Shown piece by piece: positions 41,744 to 52,181 of a DNA stretch of 62,001 bases (positions within the stretch are counted from its first letter, which is position 1; the number at the start of each line of letters is the position of its first letter). A model generated the notes under the pieces. That model searched no databases. It saw only the letters and a program-made list of their open reading frames with translations, and was not told where the DNA came from. A program made the position numbers and the translations under genes. This DNA comes from Sphaerochaetaceae bacterium (GTDB lineage Bacteria; Spirochaetota; Spirochaetia; Sphaerochaetales; Sphaerochaetaceae): assembly GCA_024698005.1 (NCBI GenBank), contig JAILRW010000042.1, positions 1 through 62,001 on the forward strand, given 5' to 3'.

Positions 41744-43714
41744 TCAATCAAATAGTCCCGGCTCTGCTTCCGCAGAGGTGCAGGAATCCTTTATCTGCTT
41801 AAGAGTCAGGCTGACAAGCTGCTTTGTGATGAGCTTATATCCAGAAGTCTGACTCGACTTTCTAACTGCAAAATCTGCAAAACGGAAGGTCTCTTCAAGC
41901 ACTCTGTAGCCACAACCTGGCTTGTACTTTGCTGTGATTATAGCATTCTCAAACATTGAGAGCTTGATAAGCTTGAATTTTCCTTCAGGCAAGATAGAGT
42001 AAAGCTTTCCTGTCTGGAAGGAGCTTATATTGAACCTCTTTATGAAATAGAACTTGGAGACATTCTCTCTGTATATGACAGTGAAAGGAATATTTGAAAG
42101 CTCTTCCTTGTCGGCAATTGCCCAGTAGAAAAGCCCTTCTGAACCTATGAATTCCTTATCAGAAACATTGATAACTCTATATGAGCCATCCTTCTTCATA
42201 TAGAAGAACTTATCATATGGACTAACCTTTAGAAGGACTTCACCAGTTCTCATATTGGTTCCAATGTAACCACTCTCCTGATCATATTTCAGCTCAAGAT
42301 TTCTTACAGCAACACTCTTGATATCGAGAGCCTGATAGCTGCTAATCTCTGTCTTTCTTGTCCTATCATGAGTCTTTATGGCCATCTCCTTGACTTCCTC
42401 AAGGTACTTGAGGCCGAACTCTGTGATGTGAGCAATGTTGTAATCACACTGAGCGATTCCTTCATTAAGTTCTGCAATCTCACCAAGGTTCTTGTTGATA
42501 TCAAAAAGGGAGATTCTCCTGATAGGTATCTTCAAAAGACGATCGATATCTTCATCGTTGATAGGCCTTATCAACCTGTCTTCAAATGGTTTGAAACCTG
42601 TAAGAACCGCCTTCTTTACCGCCTCTTCAGTGGTTTTGTTCTCGATCTTCTTATAGATTCTCTCCTCGACAAAGATTCTCTCGAGTGTTCTTGCATGAAG
42701 CTTCTCTCTAAGATGATCCTTCTCGATCTCCTGCTCTCTCTCAAGGACCTTCAGAAGATGTTCGGAGTGGAAGCGAACCATATCGGTAATACCGACGATT
42801 TTTGGAAGTTCTCCATCGATTACAATCGGATTTACACTTATCTTGGTCTCACACTTGGTGTAAGCATAGAGGGCATCCACGATGTCATTTGCATATGTAT
42901 TTCTCTGAAGAGATATTTCAATGTTTACCTGCTCTGCTGTGTAATCATCTACCCTTGAGATGTGGAGCTTTCCAAGGTCGTTAGCATCCTTGATCGAGTC
43001 GATCATCTGCTCTGTTGTTACACCGAATGGAAGTTCTGTGATAACGACCTTCTTAGGATCTGATGTATCGAGTCTAGCTCTGACTGTTACATAGCCCTTA
43101 CCATCATCATAATTTGAGACATCCATGATGCCACCACTTGGGAAGTCTGGATAGAGCTCAATATCTTCTCCACGGAGCACTGCTGCCTCTGCATCGAGGA
43201 CCTCAATGATATTGTGAGGCAGGATATCAGTTCTCATACCAACGGCTATACCGCTGGTTCCCTGGATAACGACAACAGGAATCTTTGCCTGGAAGACTAC
43301 AGGCTCCTTGTTTCTGCCATCGTATGAATCAACATATTCTGTTATCTCGGGGGAGTAGAGAACCTTCTTTGCGATAGGCAAAAGACGACACTCGATGTAT
43401 CTTCCTGCTGCTGCAGGGTCTCCAGTGAGCGCGTTACCAAAGTTTCCCTGACCTTCGATGAAGAGATCACAATTTGCCAAATTTACAAGAGCATCGTTGA
43501 TAGAAGAATCACCATGAGGGTGATACTTCATTACTGCACCAACAACACCTGCTACCTTGTGGAATCGACCATCATCCATTTCGATGAGAGTGTGGATAAT
43601 TCTTCTCTGTACTGGCTTGAATCCATCAGTGATATCAGGAATTGCTCTGTCCCTGATTACATATGAGGCATATTCAATAAAGTTCTTGTCAAAAAGCTTG
43701 CTTGCGTATGCCAT
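41744..43714 (-). CDS. parC: DNA topoisomerase IV subunit A
   Basis: The DNA cleavage subunit of a type IIA topoisomerase that unlinks replicated chromosomes. The catalytic tyrosine is Tyr106 (AAAGRYIECRL). The QRRIIHTL and KYHPHGDSSINDALV motifs of the 5Y-CAP domain are clear, and a coiled-coil gate follows. At 656 residues the C-terminal beta-pinwheel region is only about 160-180 residues, much shorter than in GyrA, and no GyrA-box is seen, so it is assigned to topoisomerase IV. It overlaps parE by one base. Confidence 0.9.
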   Translation of the reverse strand: MAYASKLFDKNFIEYASYVIRDRAIPDITDGFKPVQRRIIHTLIEMDDGRFHKVAGVVGAVMKYHPHGDSSINDALVNLANCDLFIEGQGNFGNALTGDPAAAGRYIECRLLPIAKKVLYSPEITEYVDSYDGRNKEPVVFQAKIPVVVIQGTSGIAVGMRTDILPHNIIEVLDAEAAVLRGEDIELYPDFPSGGIMDVSNYDDGKGYVTVRARLDTSDPKKVVITELPFGVTTEQMIDSIKDANDLGKLHISRVDDYTAEQVNIEISLQRNTYANDIVDALYAYTKCETKISVNPIVIDGELPKIVGITDMVRFHSEHLLKVLEREQEIEKDHLREKLHARTLERIFVEERIYKKIENKTTEEAVKKAVLTGFKPFEDRLIRPINDEDIDRLLKIPIRRISLFDINKNLGEIAELNEGIAQCDYNIAHITEFGLKYLEEVKEMAIKTHDRTRKTEISSYQALDIKSVAVRNLELKYDQESGYIGTNMRTGEVLLKVSPYDKFFYMKKDGSYRVINVSDKEFIGSEGLFYWAIADKEELSNIPFTVIYRENVSKFYFIKRFNISSFQTGKLYSILPEGKFKLIKLSMFENAIITAKYKPGCGYRVLEETFRFADFAVRKSSQTSGYKLITKQLVSLTLKQIKDSCTSAEAEPGLFD

Positions 43715-45540
43715 CAGACAATATCCTCCATTACCAGATTCTGCATTATGTACTCTCTTCTTTCAGGAGTGTTGTTTCCCATGTAGAATTCCATCTTCTT
43801 TCTGACTTCTGACATGCTGGCTATTGTTACAGGAGAAAGGCGAATATCATCACCGATGAACTGACCAAACTCACTTGGACTGATTTCACCAAGACCTTTG
43901 AATCTGGTTACCTCTGCACCTCTTATCTGCTTTATTGCAGCATCCCTCTCCTTTTCACTGTAACAGTAGGTAATTACCTGCTTGTTACGTACTCGGAAAA
44001 GAGGAGTTTCCAGAATGAAGAGACGGCCGGATGTAATAAGCTCTTCAAAGAATGTCAAAAAGTAAGTCATGAGAAGATTTCTTATATGATAGCCATCTAC
44101 ATCGGCATCAGTTGCGATGATGACCTTGCTGTAGCGAAGGTTATCAAAGTCGCCATTCTCAAGGCCTGTTGCAACCATGATGTTATAGAGCTCCTGGTTT
44201 TCATAGATTGCCTTTCTGCTCTTTCCATACACGTTGAAAGGTTTACCTCTCAAAGAGAAGACTGCCTGTGTCTGTGGATTTCTGGCCTTGTTGATTGTAC
44301 CTGATGCAGAATCGCCCTCAGTGAGGAAGATCATTGAGTTTCTAGCTTCCTCTTCGTGTGCCTTAGGATAGCTGTTCAGATGATAGCGGCAATCCTTAAG
44401 CTTGGGGATATTGATAGATACCCTCTTTGCCATCTCACGAGCACCATTTCTTACAGCACTCTCCTCTTTATGGATCTTCTCATTGGTTGCAATCTTATTC
44501 TGAAGCTGGCTGGCTATATCAGTATTCTTCATCAAGAAGTCGATAACACCTTCCTTGACTTCACTGACAACCCAGGATCTTATTTCATTGTTTCCAAGCT
44601 TGTTTTTGGTCTGTGATTCAAAGATAGGATTCTCTACCTTTACAGAAATGGCAGAACAAATACCATCTCTTATTTCAGGAGAGTTCCAAGATTTCTTGAA
44701 ATATTCATTTATCCCCTTGAGAACACCTTCCTTGAAGGCTGCAAGGTGAGTTCCACCATCACTGGTATGCTGTCCATTAACGTATGAGAAGTAGCTTTCG
44801 CCATAGCTGTTGGTATGTGTAAAAGCAAATTCCACTCTATTGCTCTTGTAGTAGATGATTGGATATAAGCCATCGGTATCTACCTTCTTCTGGAGGAGAT
44901 CCATGAGGCCTTGCTTACTCTTAATTATCTTTCTGTTGTAGTCAAATGTAATGCCAGTATTCAGGTAAGCGTAATTCCAGAGACGCTCTTCAATAAATTC
45001 TTCATTGAAAGAATAATCACCAAAAAGAGTTGGATCGTGGTCTGGAATGAATTCTGTGTAGGTTCCATTTGGCTCGTTGGTTGTGCCTGTCTTTGTCTTG
45101 CCCTTCTGAACACCCTTTTCGAAGGTTGCAGAAGCAAACTTTCCATTCTGATAACTTGTTACTGTGAAGTACTCAGAAAGAGCGTTTACAGCCTTGGTAC
45201 CGACGCCATTGAGACCTACAGAAAACTGGAACGCTTCGCTGTCATATTTTGCACCTGTATTCATTACAGAAACACAGTCTACGAGCTTACCTAGAGGGAT
45301 GCCTCTACCATAGTCTCTTACTGTCACCTTTCCATCCAAACAGGTAACAATTACACGAGAACCGGCACCCATGATAAATTCGTCAATACTATTATCGATT
45401 ATTTCTTTTAAAAGGATATAGATACCATCGTCTACATGAGAGCCGTCACCTAAACGGCCGATATACATACCGGGGCGAAGACGAACATGCTCAAGAGGAG
45501 CGAGGGTCTTTACGCTTTTTTCATTATAATTGACAGCCAT
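43714..45540 (-). CDS. parE: DNA topoisomerase IV subunit B
   Basis: The ATPase subunit (608 residues) with a GHKL domain (EIIDNSIDE, DYGRGIPLG, GLNGVGTKAVNALS) and a TOPRIM domain (LTEGDSASGT, then DADVDGYHIRNLL). The VRLRPGMYIGRLGDGSHVDDGIY start matches the ParE group found in Bacteroidetes and spirochaetes rather than GyrB. A strong promoter, TTGAAA-17-TATAAT, ends eight bases before the ATG, with no Shine-Dalgarno site, so it is probably leaderless. Divergent from leuS. Confidence 0.92.
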   Translation of the reverse strand: MAVNYNEKSVKTLAPLEHVRLRPGMYIGRLGDGSHVDDGIYILLKEIIDNSIDEFIMGAGSRVIVTCLDGKVTVRDYGRGIPLGKLVDCVSVMNTGAKYDSEAFQFSVGLNGVGTKAVNALSEYFTVTSYQNGKFASATFEKGVQKGKTKTGTTNEPNGTYTEFIPDHDPTLFGDYSFNEEFIEERLWNYAYLNTGITFDYNRKIIKSKQGLMDLLQKKVDTDGLYPIIYYKSNRVEFAFTHTNSYGESYFSYVNGQHTSDGGTHLAAFKEGVLKGINEYFKKSWNSPEIRDGICSAISVKVENPIFESQTKNKLGNNEIRSWVVSEVKEGVIDFLMKNTDIASQLQNKIATNEKIHKEESAVRNGAREMAKRVSINIPKLKDCRYHLNSYPKAHEEEARNSMIFLTEGDSASGTINKARNPQTQAVFSLRGKPFNVYGKSRKAIYENQELYNIMVATGLENGDFDNLRYSKVIIATDADVDGYHIRNLLMTYFLTFFEELITSGRLFILETPLFRVRNKQVITYCYSEKERDAAIKQIRGAEVTRFKGLGEISPSEFGQFIGDDIRLSPVTIASMSEVRKKMEFYMGNNTPERREYIMQNLVMEDIV

Positions 45541-45548
45541 ATCTAATG

Positions 45549-45577
45549 ATTATAAATAAAACAAACGGTTATTTCAA
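45549..45577 (-). promoter_or_regulatory. parE promoter, leaderless
   Basis: Minus-strand TTGAAA (plus 45572-45577), a 17-base spacer and TATAAT (plus 45549-45554). Only eight bases separate the -10 box from the ATG. Confidence 0.75.
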
Positions 45578-45615
45578 ACTTGTAAATTAAATAAAGCTAA
45601 CAAATGGATTGATAA

Positions 45616-45644
45616 TTGAAAAGAATCTTCTATCTATTTATGAT
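45616..45644 (+). promoter_or_regulatory. leuS promoter, leaderless
   Basis: TTGAAA (45616-45621), 17 bases and TATGAT (45639-45644) end eight bases before the leuS ATG. No Shine-Dalgarno site is present. Confidence 0.75.
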
Positions 45645-45652
45645 TACTGACT

Positions 45653-48166
45653 ATGAGCAAGTATCCTTTTACTGAATTAGAAAAGAAATGGCAGAAATAT
45701 TGGGATGATAACAAGACCTTCAAGACATTTGAAGATCCATCTTTCCCAAAGGAAAAGAGAGCTTATGTTCTCGATATGTTCCCTTATCCATCCGGCGCTG
45801 GTCTCCATGTAGGACACCCAGAGGGATATACAGCAACAGATATCTATTCCAGATACCTCAGAATGAATGGCTACAATGTTCTTCATCCAATGGGCTATGA
45901 CTCTTTTGGTCTTCCTGCAGAGAACTACGCTATCAAGACTGGTACCCACCCACGAGTAACAACCAGAAAGAACATCGAAAACTTCACTCGTCAGATCAAG
46001 AGTCTCGGCATGAGCTATGACTGGGATAGAGAAGTAAGTACCTGTGAAGAGGACTACTACAAGTGGACCCAGATGATCTTCCTCCAGCTCTTCAAGAAGG
46101 GCCTTGCATATGAAGCTCACACCCCTATCAACTGGTGTCCTTCCTGTAAGACAGGCCTGGCAAACGAAGAGGTCAAGGAAGGCAAGTGCGAACGCTGTGG
46201 TACCCCTGTAGAGAGAAAGAATATTCGCCAGTGGATGCTCAAGATTACAGCATATGCTGAAAGACTTCTTGCAGATCTTGATACACTTGATTGGTCAGAT
46301 TCTGTCAAGCTCATGCAGAAGAACTGGATCGGAAGATCTGAAGGTGCTTCTGTCCTCTTCAAGCTTGAGAATTTTGAAGACTACCTCGAAGTATATACCA
46401 CCAGATGTGATACACTCTTCGGCGCAACCTATATGGTAATTGCTCCAGAGCATCCATTTGTTGAAAAGATTACAACTCCAGAGCAGAAGGAAGCAGTTGA
46501 AGCTTATGTTAAGGCAGCAGCTCACAAGAGCGATCTTGATAGAACTGACCTTGCAAAAGACAAGACCGGTGTATTCTCTGGCTCCTATGCTATCAACCCA
46601 GTAAATGGAAAGAAGATTCCTATCTGGATTGCTGACTACGTACTTATCAGCTACGGAACTGGCGCTATCATGGCAGTTCCTGCTCACGATACCAGAGACT
46701 GGGAGTTCGCAAAGAAGTTCGATCTTCCAATCATCGAAGTTCTCAAGAGCGAAGTTGATGTACAGAAGCAAGCTTGGACTGAGGATGGTATCCACGTCAA
46801 TTCAAGCTTCCTCGACGGTCTCAACAAGGAAGATGCAATTAACAAGATGCTCTCCTGGCTCGAGGAGAAGAAGTGTGGACACAAGGAAGTCAACTACAAG
46901 CTCCGCGACTGGGTATTCTCACGCCAGAGATACTGGGGTGAACCAATTCCTTTGGTACACTGTCCAGATTGTGGTATTGTACCAATTCCAGAAGAAGAAC
47001 TTCCTCTTCGCCTTCCAGAGGTTTCCAAGTATGAGCCATCTGGCACAGGAGAGTCCCCACTTGTAAACGTTACTGATTGGGTAAACTGTAAGTGTCCAAA
47101 GTGTGGAAAGCCTGCAAAGAGAGAGACTAACACAATGCCTCAGTGGGCAGGTTCCTGCTGGTACTACCTCAGATATATCGACCCAAATAACGACAAGGCA
47201 TTTGTTGATCCAGAAAAGGAAAAGTACTGGATGCCTGTCGACCTCTATGTAGGTGGCACAGAACATGCAGTACTCCATCTTCTCTATGCAAGATTCTGGC
47301 ATAAAGTTCTTTACGATGTAGGTCTCGTATCTACTCCAGAGCCATTCCAGAGACTTGTTAACCAGGGTATGATAACCTCCTTCGCTTATAAGAATTCCGC
47401 TAGTATCCTCATCCCAATCGATGATGTCGAGGAAAGAGATGGATCTTACTACCAGATTTCAACAGGAGATAAGGTCGAGCAGGTAATCGCAAAGATGTCC
47501 AAGAGCCTCAAGAATGTCATCAACCCAGATGACATCATCCGTGACTATGGTGCAGACACAATGAGAATGTACGAGATGTTCATGGGTCCTCTTGAACTTT
47601 CAAAGCCTTGGTCTACAAACGGAACTGTTGGTGTCTACCGTTTCCTCGATAGAATCTGGAGAATTTCAACAGAGAAGAAGGTTGAAGATATCGAGATCCC
47701 ACTTGAACTTGACAAGCTCCTGCACAGAACTATCAAGAAGGTCAGTGAGGATACCGCTAATCTTGGTTTCAACACTGCTATCTCCCAGATGATGGTCCTT
47801 GTAAACGAACTCAACAAGCTTGAAGTAGTTCCAAAGAAGGTTCTTGAGACATTGGCACTTCTCCTTTCTCCATACACTCCACACCTTGCAGAGGAACTCT
47901 GGGAGATGCTGGGCCACAAGCCAAGTATTTCCAAGGAAAAGTGGCCTACATACGACATGGCTCTCTGCGTCGATGATACTATCGAAATGGTAATTCAGGT
48001 AAATGGAAAGCTCAGAGCAAGAATGGAAATGCCAAAGACTGCAAGCAAGGATGAGATGATCGAATCTGCAAAGAAGAATGAAAAGATTCTTCCATGGATC
48101 GAAGGAAAGACAATCGTCAAGGAAATTGCTGTTCCTGGAAAGCTTGTAAATATCGTTGTAAAGTAA
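45653..48166 (+). CDS. leuS: Leucyl-tRNA synthetase
   Basis: Charges tRNA-Leu. The 837-residue class I synthetase has the HIGH-type motif in [20 protein letters not shown], the CP1 editing domain (including the [19 protein letters not shown] segment), zinc-ligand cysteines (CPSC, CERC), the KMSKSLKN motif and an anticodon/C-terminal domain. Codon use resembles that of PFOR, pointing to high expression. It appears leaderless despite that. Confidence 0.98.
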   Translation: MSKYPFTELEKKWQKYWDDNKTFKTFEDPSFPKEKRAYVLDMFPYPSGAGLHVGHPEGYTATDIYSRYLRMNGYNVLHPMGYDSFGLPAENYAIKTGTHPRVTTRKNIENFTRQIKSLGMSYDWDREVSTCEEDYYKWTQMIFLQLFKKGLAYEAHTPINWCPSCKTGLANEEVKEGKCERCGTPVERKNIRQWMLKITAYAERLLADLDTLDWSDSVKLMQKNWIGRSEGASVLFKLENFEDYLEVYTTRCDTLFGATYMVIAPEHPFVEKITTPEQKEAVEAYVKAAAHKSDLDRTDLAKDKTGVFSGSYAINPVNGKKIPIWIADYVLISYGTGAIMAVPAHDTRDWEFAKKFDLPIIEVLKSEVDVQKQAWTEDGIHVNSSFLDGLNKEDAINKMLSWLEEKKCGHKEVNYKLRDWVFSRQRYWGEPIPLVHCPDCGIVPIPEEELPLRLPEVSKYEPSGTGESPLVNVTDWVNCKCPKCGKPAKRETNTMPQWAGSCWYYLRYIDPNNDKAFVDPEKEKYWMPVDLYVGGTEHAVLHLLYARFWHKVLYDVGLVSTPEPFQRLVNQGMITSFAYKNSASILIPIDDVEERDGSYYQISTGDKVEQVIAKMSKSLKNVINPDDIIRDYGADTMRMYEMFMGPLELSKPWSTNGTVGVYRFLDRIWRISTEKKVEDIEIPLELDKLLHRTIKKVSEDTANLGFNTAISQMMVLVNELNKLEVVPKKVLETLALLLSPYTPHLAEELWEMLGHKPSISKEKWPTYDMALCVDDTIEMVIQVNGKLRARMEMPKTASKDEMIESAKKNEKILPWIEGKTIVKEIAVPGKLVNIVVK

Positions 48167-48186
48167 GACTTTCCAATGAAGACAAG

Positions 48187-48224
48187 AATGGCTTGGTTCC
48201 CAAAAGGTTCCAAGCCATTATTTT
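48187..48224. terminator. leuS terminator, probably bidirectional
   Basis: AATGGCTTGG (48187-48196) and CCAAGCCATT (48210-48219) form a perfect ten-pair stem followed by ATTTTAC. The convergent serine dehydratase gene ends at 48223. Confidence 0.7.
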
Positions 48225-49431
48225 ACTTCAACAAAGCAAGGCCGCCCATGCTAGTTTCTCTATAGAGAGAAGGAAGGGCCTGCCCCGTTTCCATCATTAC
48301 TTCAACTGCAGCATCAAAGGAGACGCGATGCCTTCCATCTGAGAAGAGAGCAAATATTGAATGGTCTAAAGCTCTCATTGCGGCCATAGCGTTTCTTTCG
48401 ATACAAGGAATCTGAACAAGGCCACGCATTGGATCGCAAGTGAGACCAAGATGATGCTCAAGGCCCATCTCTGCCGCATACTCTATCTGATATATAGAAC
48501 CACCAAGAAGCTGTGTTGCAGCAGCTCCTGCCATAGCACAGGCTACACCTACCTCTCCCTGGCAGCCTACCTCTGCACCAGAAATAGAACCATTTTCCTT
48601 TACAATATTTCCAACAATTCCTGCCGTAAGCAACGCTCTATATATTCTTTTATCAGCCAAGTTGTCCTGCTGCTGAAGGCAGTAAAGGACTGCAGGAAGA
48701 ACACCACAGGAACCACAGGTTGGTGCAGTAACAATCTTTCCACCCCCTGCATTCTCTTCGCTTACTGCCAGAGCATAGGCAACTGGAAGCTTTGTCTCTC
48801 CCAGAGGTCCTTTGAAATCCTGACTCTTGGCATATACCTGAGAAGCTTTTCTTTGAAGTTTCAAACCTCCAGGAAGGACTCCTTCGTTATCTAGCCCATT
48901 GAGGATGGAAGTCTTCATTACCTGCCAGACTTCCTGAATATAGTCCATTATTTCTTCGCCCTCGACCTGAAGGACAGCCTCCCAAAGTTGCATACCTTCT
49001 TCACTACAGTAGTTGAGAAGCTTTGCCATGCTACCAAAGTGTTCCTTTGGGTAAATATCGATAGGAGTAAGGTCATTCTGGCTCTCTGTTACAATCTTAC
49101 CACCACCAACAGAGTAATAGGTCTTCTCTGCCAGTTCTTTTGCATCTTTTGTAACCGCTTTAATTGTGAGAGCATTTGGATGAAAGGGTTTAAATGTATC
49201 AGGATACCACCTGATATCAATTTTTTTCCCCGCTTTTTCACATACCTCTCTAATGGCCTTGTCGGTAAGGTGTCCCTTTCCTGTTGCCGCAAGAGAGCCG
49301 TAAAGCTCTGCAAGATATCCATCACCCTCAGGGTGATGTTCAATAAATCTTTCCATGGCATATCGAGGACCCATGGTGTGTGAAGAGGATGGACCATAGC
49401 CTATCCTATATAGCTCTCTCAAACTTTCCAT
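48223..49431 (-). CDS. L-serine ammonia-lyase, [4Fe-4S], single chain
   Basis: Deaminates serine to pyruvate. The N-terminal beta-type domain contains GYGPSSSHTMGP; the alpha-type domain has APTCGSCGVLP, GAEVGCQGEVGVACA and LTCDPMRG, supplying the cysteines of the catalytic cluster. The start ATG at 49431 gives MESLRELYRIG, the normal family beginning; an ATG at 49440 with TAGAAT five bases ahead is also possible. It feeds pyruvate to PFOR. Last gene of a minus-strand group after the lipoprotein gene. Confidence 0.93.
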   Translation of the reverse strand: MESLRELYRIGYGPSSSHTMGPRYAMERFIEHHPEGDGYLAELYGSLAATGKGHLTDKAIREVCEKAGKKIDIRWYPDTFKPFHPNALTIKAVTKDAKELAEKTYYSVGGGKIVTESQNDLTPIDIYPKEHFGSMAKLLNYCSEEGMQLWEAVLQVEGEEIMDYIQEVWQVMKTSILNGLDNEGVLPGGLKLQRKASQVYAKSQDFKGPLGETKLPVAYALAVSEENAGGGKIVTAPTCGSCGVLPAVLYCLQQQDNLADKRIYRALLTAGIVGNIVKENGSISGAEVGCQGEVGVACAMAGAAATQLLGGSIYQIEYAAEMGLEHHLGLTCDPMRGLVQIPCIERNAMAAMRALDHSIFALFSDGRHRVSFDAAVEVMMETGQALPSLYRETSMGGLALLK

Positions 49432-49474
49432 CAAAGCCATTCTACATTCTAAAATCGCTCTCATCAATTCTTTT

Positions 49475-50179
49475 TCACAATATCGTTCCAAGAGTATCAA
49501 AAACCTTGAAAGTACCATCAGGGTTAATCGCTACAGTTCTCATAAATCGTTTTTCTATATTGAGATATCTATGTATACCTGGATATAGATGGATATTTAT
49601 CTCATCTCCTGGATTAAGATAGAAAGGAGGGTCAAAATCTGTCTCAGGGAGATATTTTCCCTCTGGAAGTCCACTAATAGTGATCTTATAAGCCTTCACT
49701 TTGTATGAAGAGGGAGAGAAGGTTCCATTCCTGAGATCTAGAAGCAATGCATCTTCATTAAACGGATACTTTATGGAATTTTTTATCGTGTTATAAGAAA
49801 ACGCAGCTGCCTGAGAAGGAACAAGCTTAGAAACTTCGATAAGAATATCTGCTATATACCCCTCCTCTTGAGTTAGATAGACCTTGCTATTTGAAGAAGG
49901 ATCAAAGCCACCTCCAAAAGGATGGTATTGATTTTCAGGTCGGCATACAAAATAGCAGGTTGCGCCCCTCAGGACAGAGACTGTAGTCTCTCTTACTCCC
50001 CTATTGAGAGTTTTTCGTTTCACACTCTCTCCATCAAAATATTCAAGGGAATACCACATCAGAACATCACTTTCACTCTCCCAGAAATGCTCGGATGGAA
50101 AGCTGATTGTAACCTCGCGATAATTTATTTGCTCACAAGATGTCAGTAACAAAGAAAGAAGCAGTACGAAAACCATCAT
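49475..50179 (-). CDS. Putative lipoprotein of unknown function
   Basis: A 234-residue protein with a very short hydrophobic signal (about 14 residues) ending in LLLTSC, a good lipobox with Cys15 as the lipidated residue. The n-region lacks a basic residue, which is unusual, so the true start might be missed; a TAA stop in frame blocks any far upstream start. The mature part is rich in beta-strand patterns and aromatic residues, with no motif I know. It lies 40 bases after the DAHP synthase fusion gene and 44 before the serine dehydratase gene. Confidence 0.65.
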   Translation of the reverse strand: MMVFVLLLSLLLTSCEQINYREVTISFPSEHFWESESDVLMWYSLEYFDGESVKRKTLNRGVRETTVSVLRGATCYFVCRPENQYHPFGGGFDPSSNSKVYLTQEEGYIADILIEVSKLVPSQAAAFSYNTIKNSIKYPFNEDALLLDLRNGTFSPSSYKVKAYKITISGLPEGKYLPETDFDPPFYLNPGDEINIHLYPGIHRYLNIEKRFMRTVAINPDGTFKVFDTLGTIL

Positions 50180-50218
50180 ACTGCTTCTTACCTTTATTTA
50201 AGAATAATGTATTAAAAA

Positions 50219-52141
50219 TCAGTGATTTCTCTTGTAGACACCAAGGACTCTCAAATTAGCTGTTTCCTTTCCAAGGATTCGGAAGGTCTCATGAGCATAA
50301 TCTTCATCCTCGAACCAGATTTCAGCAAAGAAGGAGTACTCCCAAGGTCTTCCCTGAATAGGTCTGGATTCCAACTTGGACATATTGTGTCCTCTATCTG
50401 CGATAATCTTAAGGGCATTGAAGAGTGCACCTGGTTCATCCTTCAAGGTAAAGAGCAATGACGCTGTATCGCTTTTCTTACCCCTCTTGAAGAACTTCTC
50501 ATTCTCCTCTCGGGTTATGATGTAGAACCTAGTGTAGTTCCTAGGATTGGTCTCGATACCTTCCTTGAGGATTTCCATATCATTGAAAGCTGCAGCAGGA
50601 GAACCTGCAATTGCAGCAGAATCCAACTCCTTTTCCTTCTTGATATAGGAAACACTTCCAGCAGTATCGAAGAAAGGAATTGGGGTGGCATAAGATAGAT
50701 GCTTCTCCAAGAACTCCTTGCACTGAGCAAGGCCCTGTGGATGGGAATAAACCCTCTTGATATCCTCAATCTTGGTACCAGGGTTGACTATGAGATTATG
50801 AATTACCCTTACCTGTTCCTCACCTACGACTGTGATTCCTGGGTGGGATTCAAGGAGATCAAGGTTATCATAGATTGTTCCTCCGAGAGTGTTCTCAACT
50901 GGAAGAACTGCATAGTCAACGTTTCCGGTCTTTACTGCGTCAAAGCAAGATTTGAATGTTGGTAGAGGCAGGACCTTAACGTCGTCGCCAAAAGCTCTTC
51001 TAGTTGCAAGTTCACTGAATGCACCTCTTTCTCCCTGGAAGGCAACAATTCTTTCTTTTCCGGAAAGGGAAGAGGAACTTGCACTATCATCCTTGATTCC
51101 TTCAGGGATGATTCTAGGCCTTGCTTCGAGGGACTTGCCAATGACAGGACAGAGGGCCTGAATGTCTCTGACAAGCTTTTCGAACTGCTGAGGATATAGA
51201 GATTGAGGGCCATCAGAAAGAGCTTTATCTGGATGGTTGTGTACCTCAACAGTAATACCATGGGCACCAGAAGCAACAATTGCTAGTGCCATTGGAGAAA
51301 CTAGATCTCTAACACCTGTTGCATGAGAAGGGTCCCCAATGACAGGGAGGTGTGTAAGTTTTTTCAAAACAGGAATTGCAGAGCAGTCGAGAGTGTTTCT
51401 AGTTGCCTTTTCGTAGGTTCTTATACCTCTCTCGCAAAGGACTACCTGGTCAGTACCGTTTGCCATAAGGTATTCTGCAGCCATAAGCCACTCTTCGATG
51501 GTGGCAGAAATACCACGCTTTAACAGAACAGGCATTCCGGTCTTTCCAACTTCCTTGAGAAGCTCGAAGTTCTGCATGTTTCTTGCCCCGATCTGGAACA
51601 TATCGATGTAGTTGCTCATCATGGCAACATCGCGAGGAGAAACAACTTCAGTACAGACAGGCATGGAATACTTGTCTCCTGCCTCTCTGAGATATCTCAA
51701 ACCTTCCTCACCAAGCCCCTGGAAGGAATATGGACTGGTACGAGGCTTAAAAGCACCACCACGAAGAATTACAGCACCAGCTTCTCTGACGCTTGCCGCA
51801 ATTTCCATGATCTGGCTTCTGGACTCGATTGCACAAGGACCAGCCATTATAACAACACGATTTCCACCTATCTTTACCTTGTTCTTGCCAACAGTAACTA
51901 CAGTGTCTTCCTTCTTAAGCTCTCTTGAGGCAAGTTTATATGGCTTTGAAATTGGAATAACAGAAGCGACACCTGGAAGGACCTCAACTTCTCTGAGATC
52001 CATATGGGCCATACCAACTGCACCAAGTACAGTATCCTGCTGGCCCTTAATCTCCTTGATTATAAAACCTCTCTCTTCAAGAACACTCTTTATCTTGTCC
52101 TTTTCCTGAGCGGTTGCATTATTTTTAAGAATGACAATCAT
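50219..52141 (-). CDS. DAHP synthase fused to prephenate dehydratase with ACT domain
   Basis: One 640-residue chain with two aromatic-pathway enzymes. Residues 1-68 are a ferredoxin-like regulatory domain and about 70-340 the type I-beta DAHP synthase (AGPCAIESR, RGGAFKPRTSPYSF, GDPSHATG). A Ser-rich linker (about 350-362) leads to prephenate dehydratase (AFQGERGAFSELA, PVENTLGG, YSHPQGLAQC, NYTRFYI) and a C-terminal ACT domain with GAL and ESRP phenylalanine-binding motifs. No chorismate mutase is included. The fusion joins the first step of the shikimate pathway to a terminal phenylalanine step, so phenylalanine binding to ACT could control both. The ATG at 52141 follows TTGAAT-17-TAGAAT by seven bases, hence leaderless. 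Confidence 0.93.
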   Translation of the reverse strand: MIVILKNNATAQEKDKIKSVLEERGFIIKEIKGQQDTVLGAVGMAHMDLREVEVLPGVASVIPISKPYKLASRELKKEDTVVTVGKNKVKIGGNRVVIMAGPCAIESRSQIMEIAASVREAGAVILRGGAFKPRTSPYSFQGLGEEGLRYLREAGDKYSMPVCTEVVSPRDVAMMSNYIDMFQIGARNMQNFELLKEVGKTGMPVLLKRGISATIEEWLMAAEYLMANGTDQVVLCERGIRTYEKATRNTLDCSAIPVLKKLTHLPVIGDPSHATGVRDLVSPMALAIVASGAHGITVEVHNHPDKALSDGPQSLYPQQFEKLVRDIQALCPVIGKSLEARPRIIPEGIKDDSASSSSLSGKERIVAFQGERGAFSELATRRAFGDDVKVLPLPTFKSCFDAVKTGNVDYAVLPVENTLGGTIYDNLDLLESHPGITVVGEEQVRVIHNLIVNPGTKIEDIKRVYSHPQGLAQCKEFLEKHLSYATPIPFFDTAGSVSYIKKEKELDSAAIAGSPAAAFNDMEILKEGIETNPRNYTRFYIITREENEKFFKRGKKSDTASLLFTLKDEPGALFNALKIIADRGHNMSKLESRPIQGRPWEYSFFAEIWFEDEDYAHETFRILGKETANLRVLGVYKRNH

Positions 52142-52148
52142 GGCTATG

Positions 52149-52177
52149 ATTCTATTCGTCAAAACGTTATCATTCAA
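52149..52177 (-). promoter_or_regulatory. Promoter of the DAHP synthase fusion gene, leaderless
   Basis: Minus-strand TTGAAT (plus 52172-52177), 17 bases and TAGAAT (plus 52149-52154), seven bases before the ATG. It overlaps the start region of the divergent nth gene, which has TATCAT a short distance before its own ATG at 52182. Confidence 0.65.
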
Positions 52178-52181
52178 TAAT

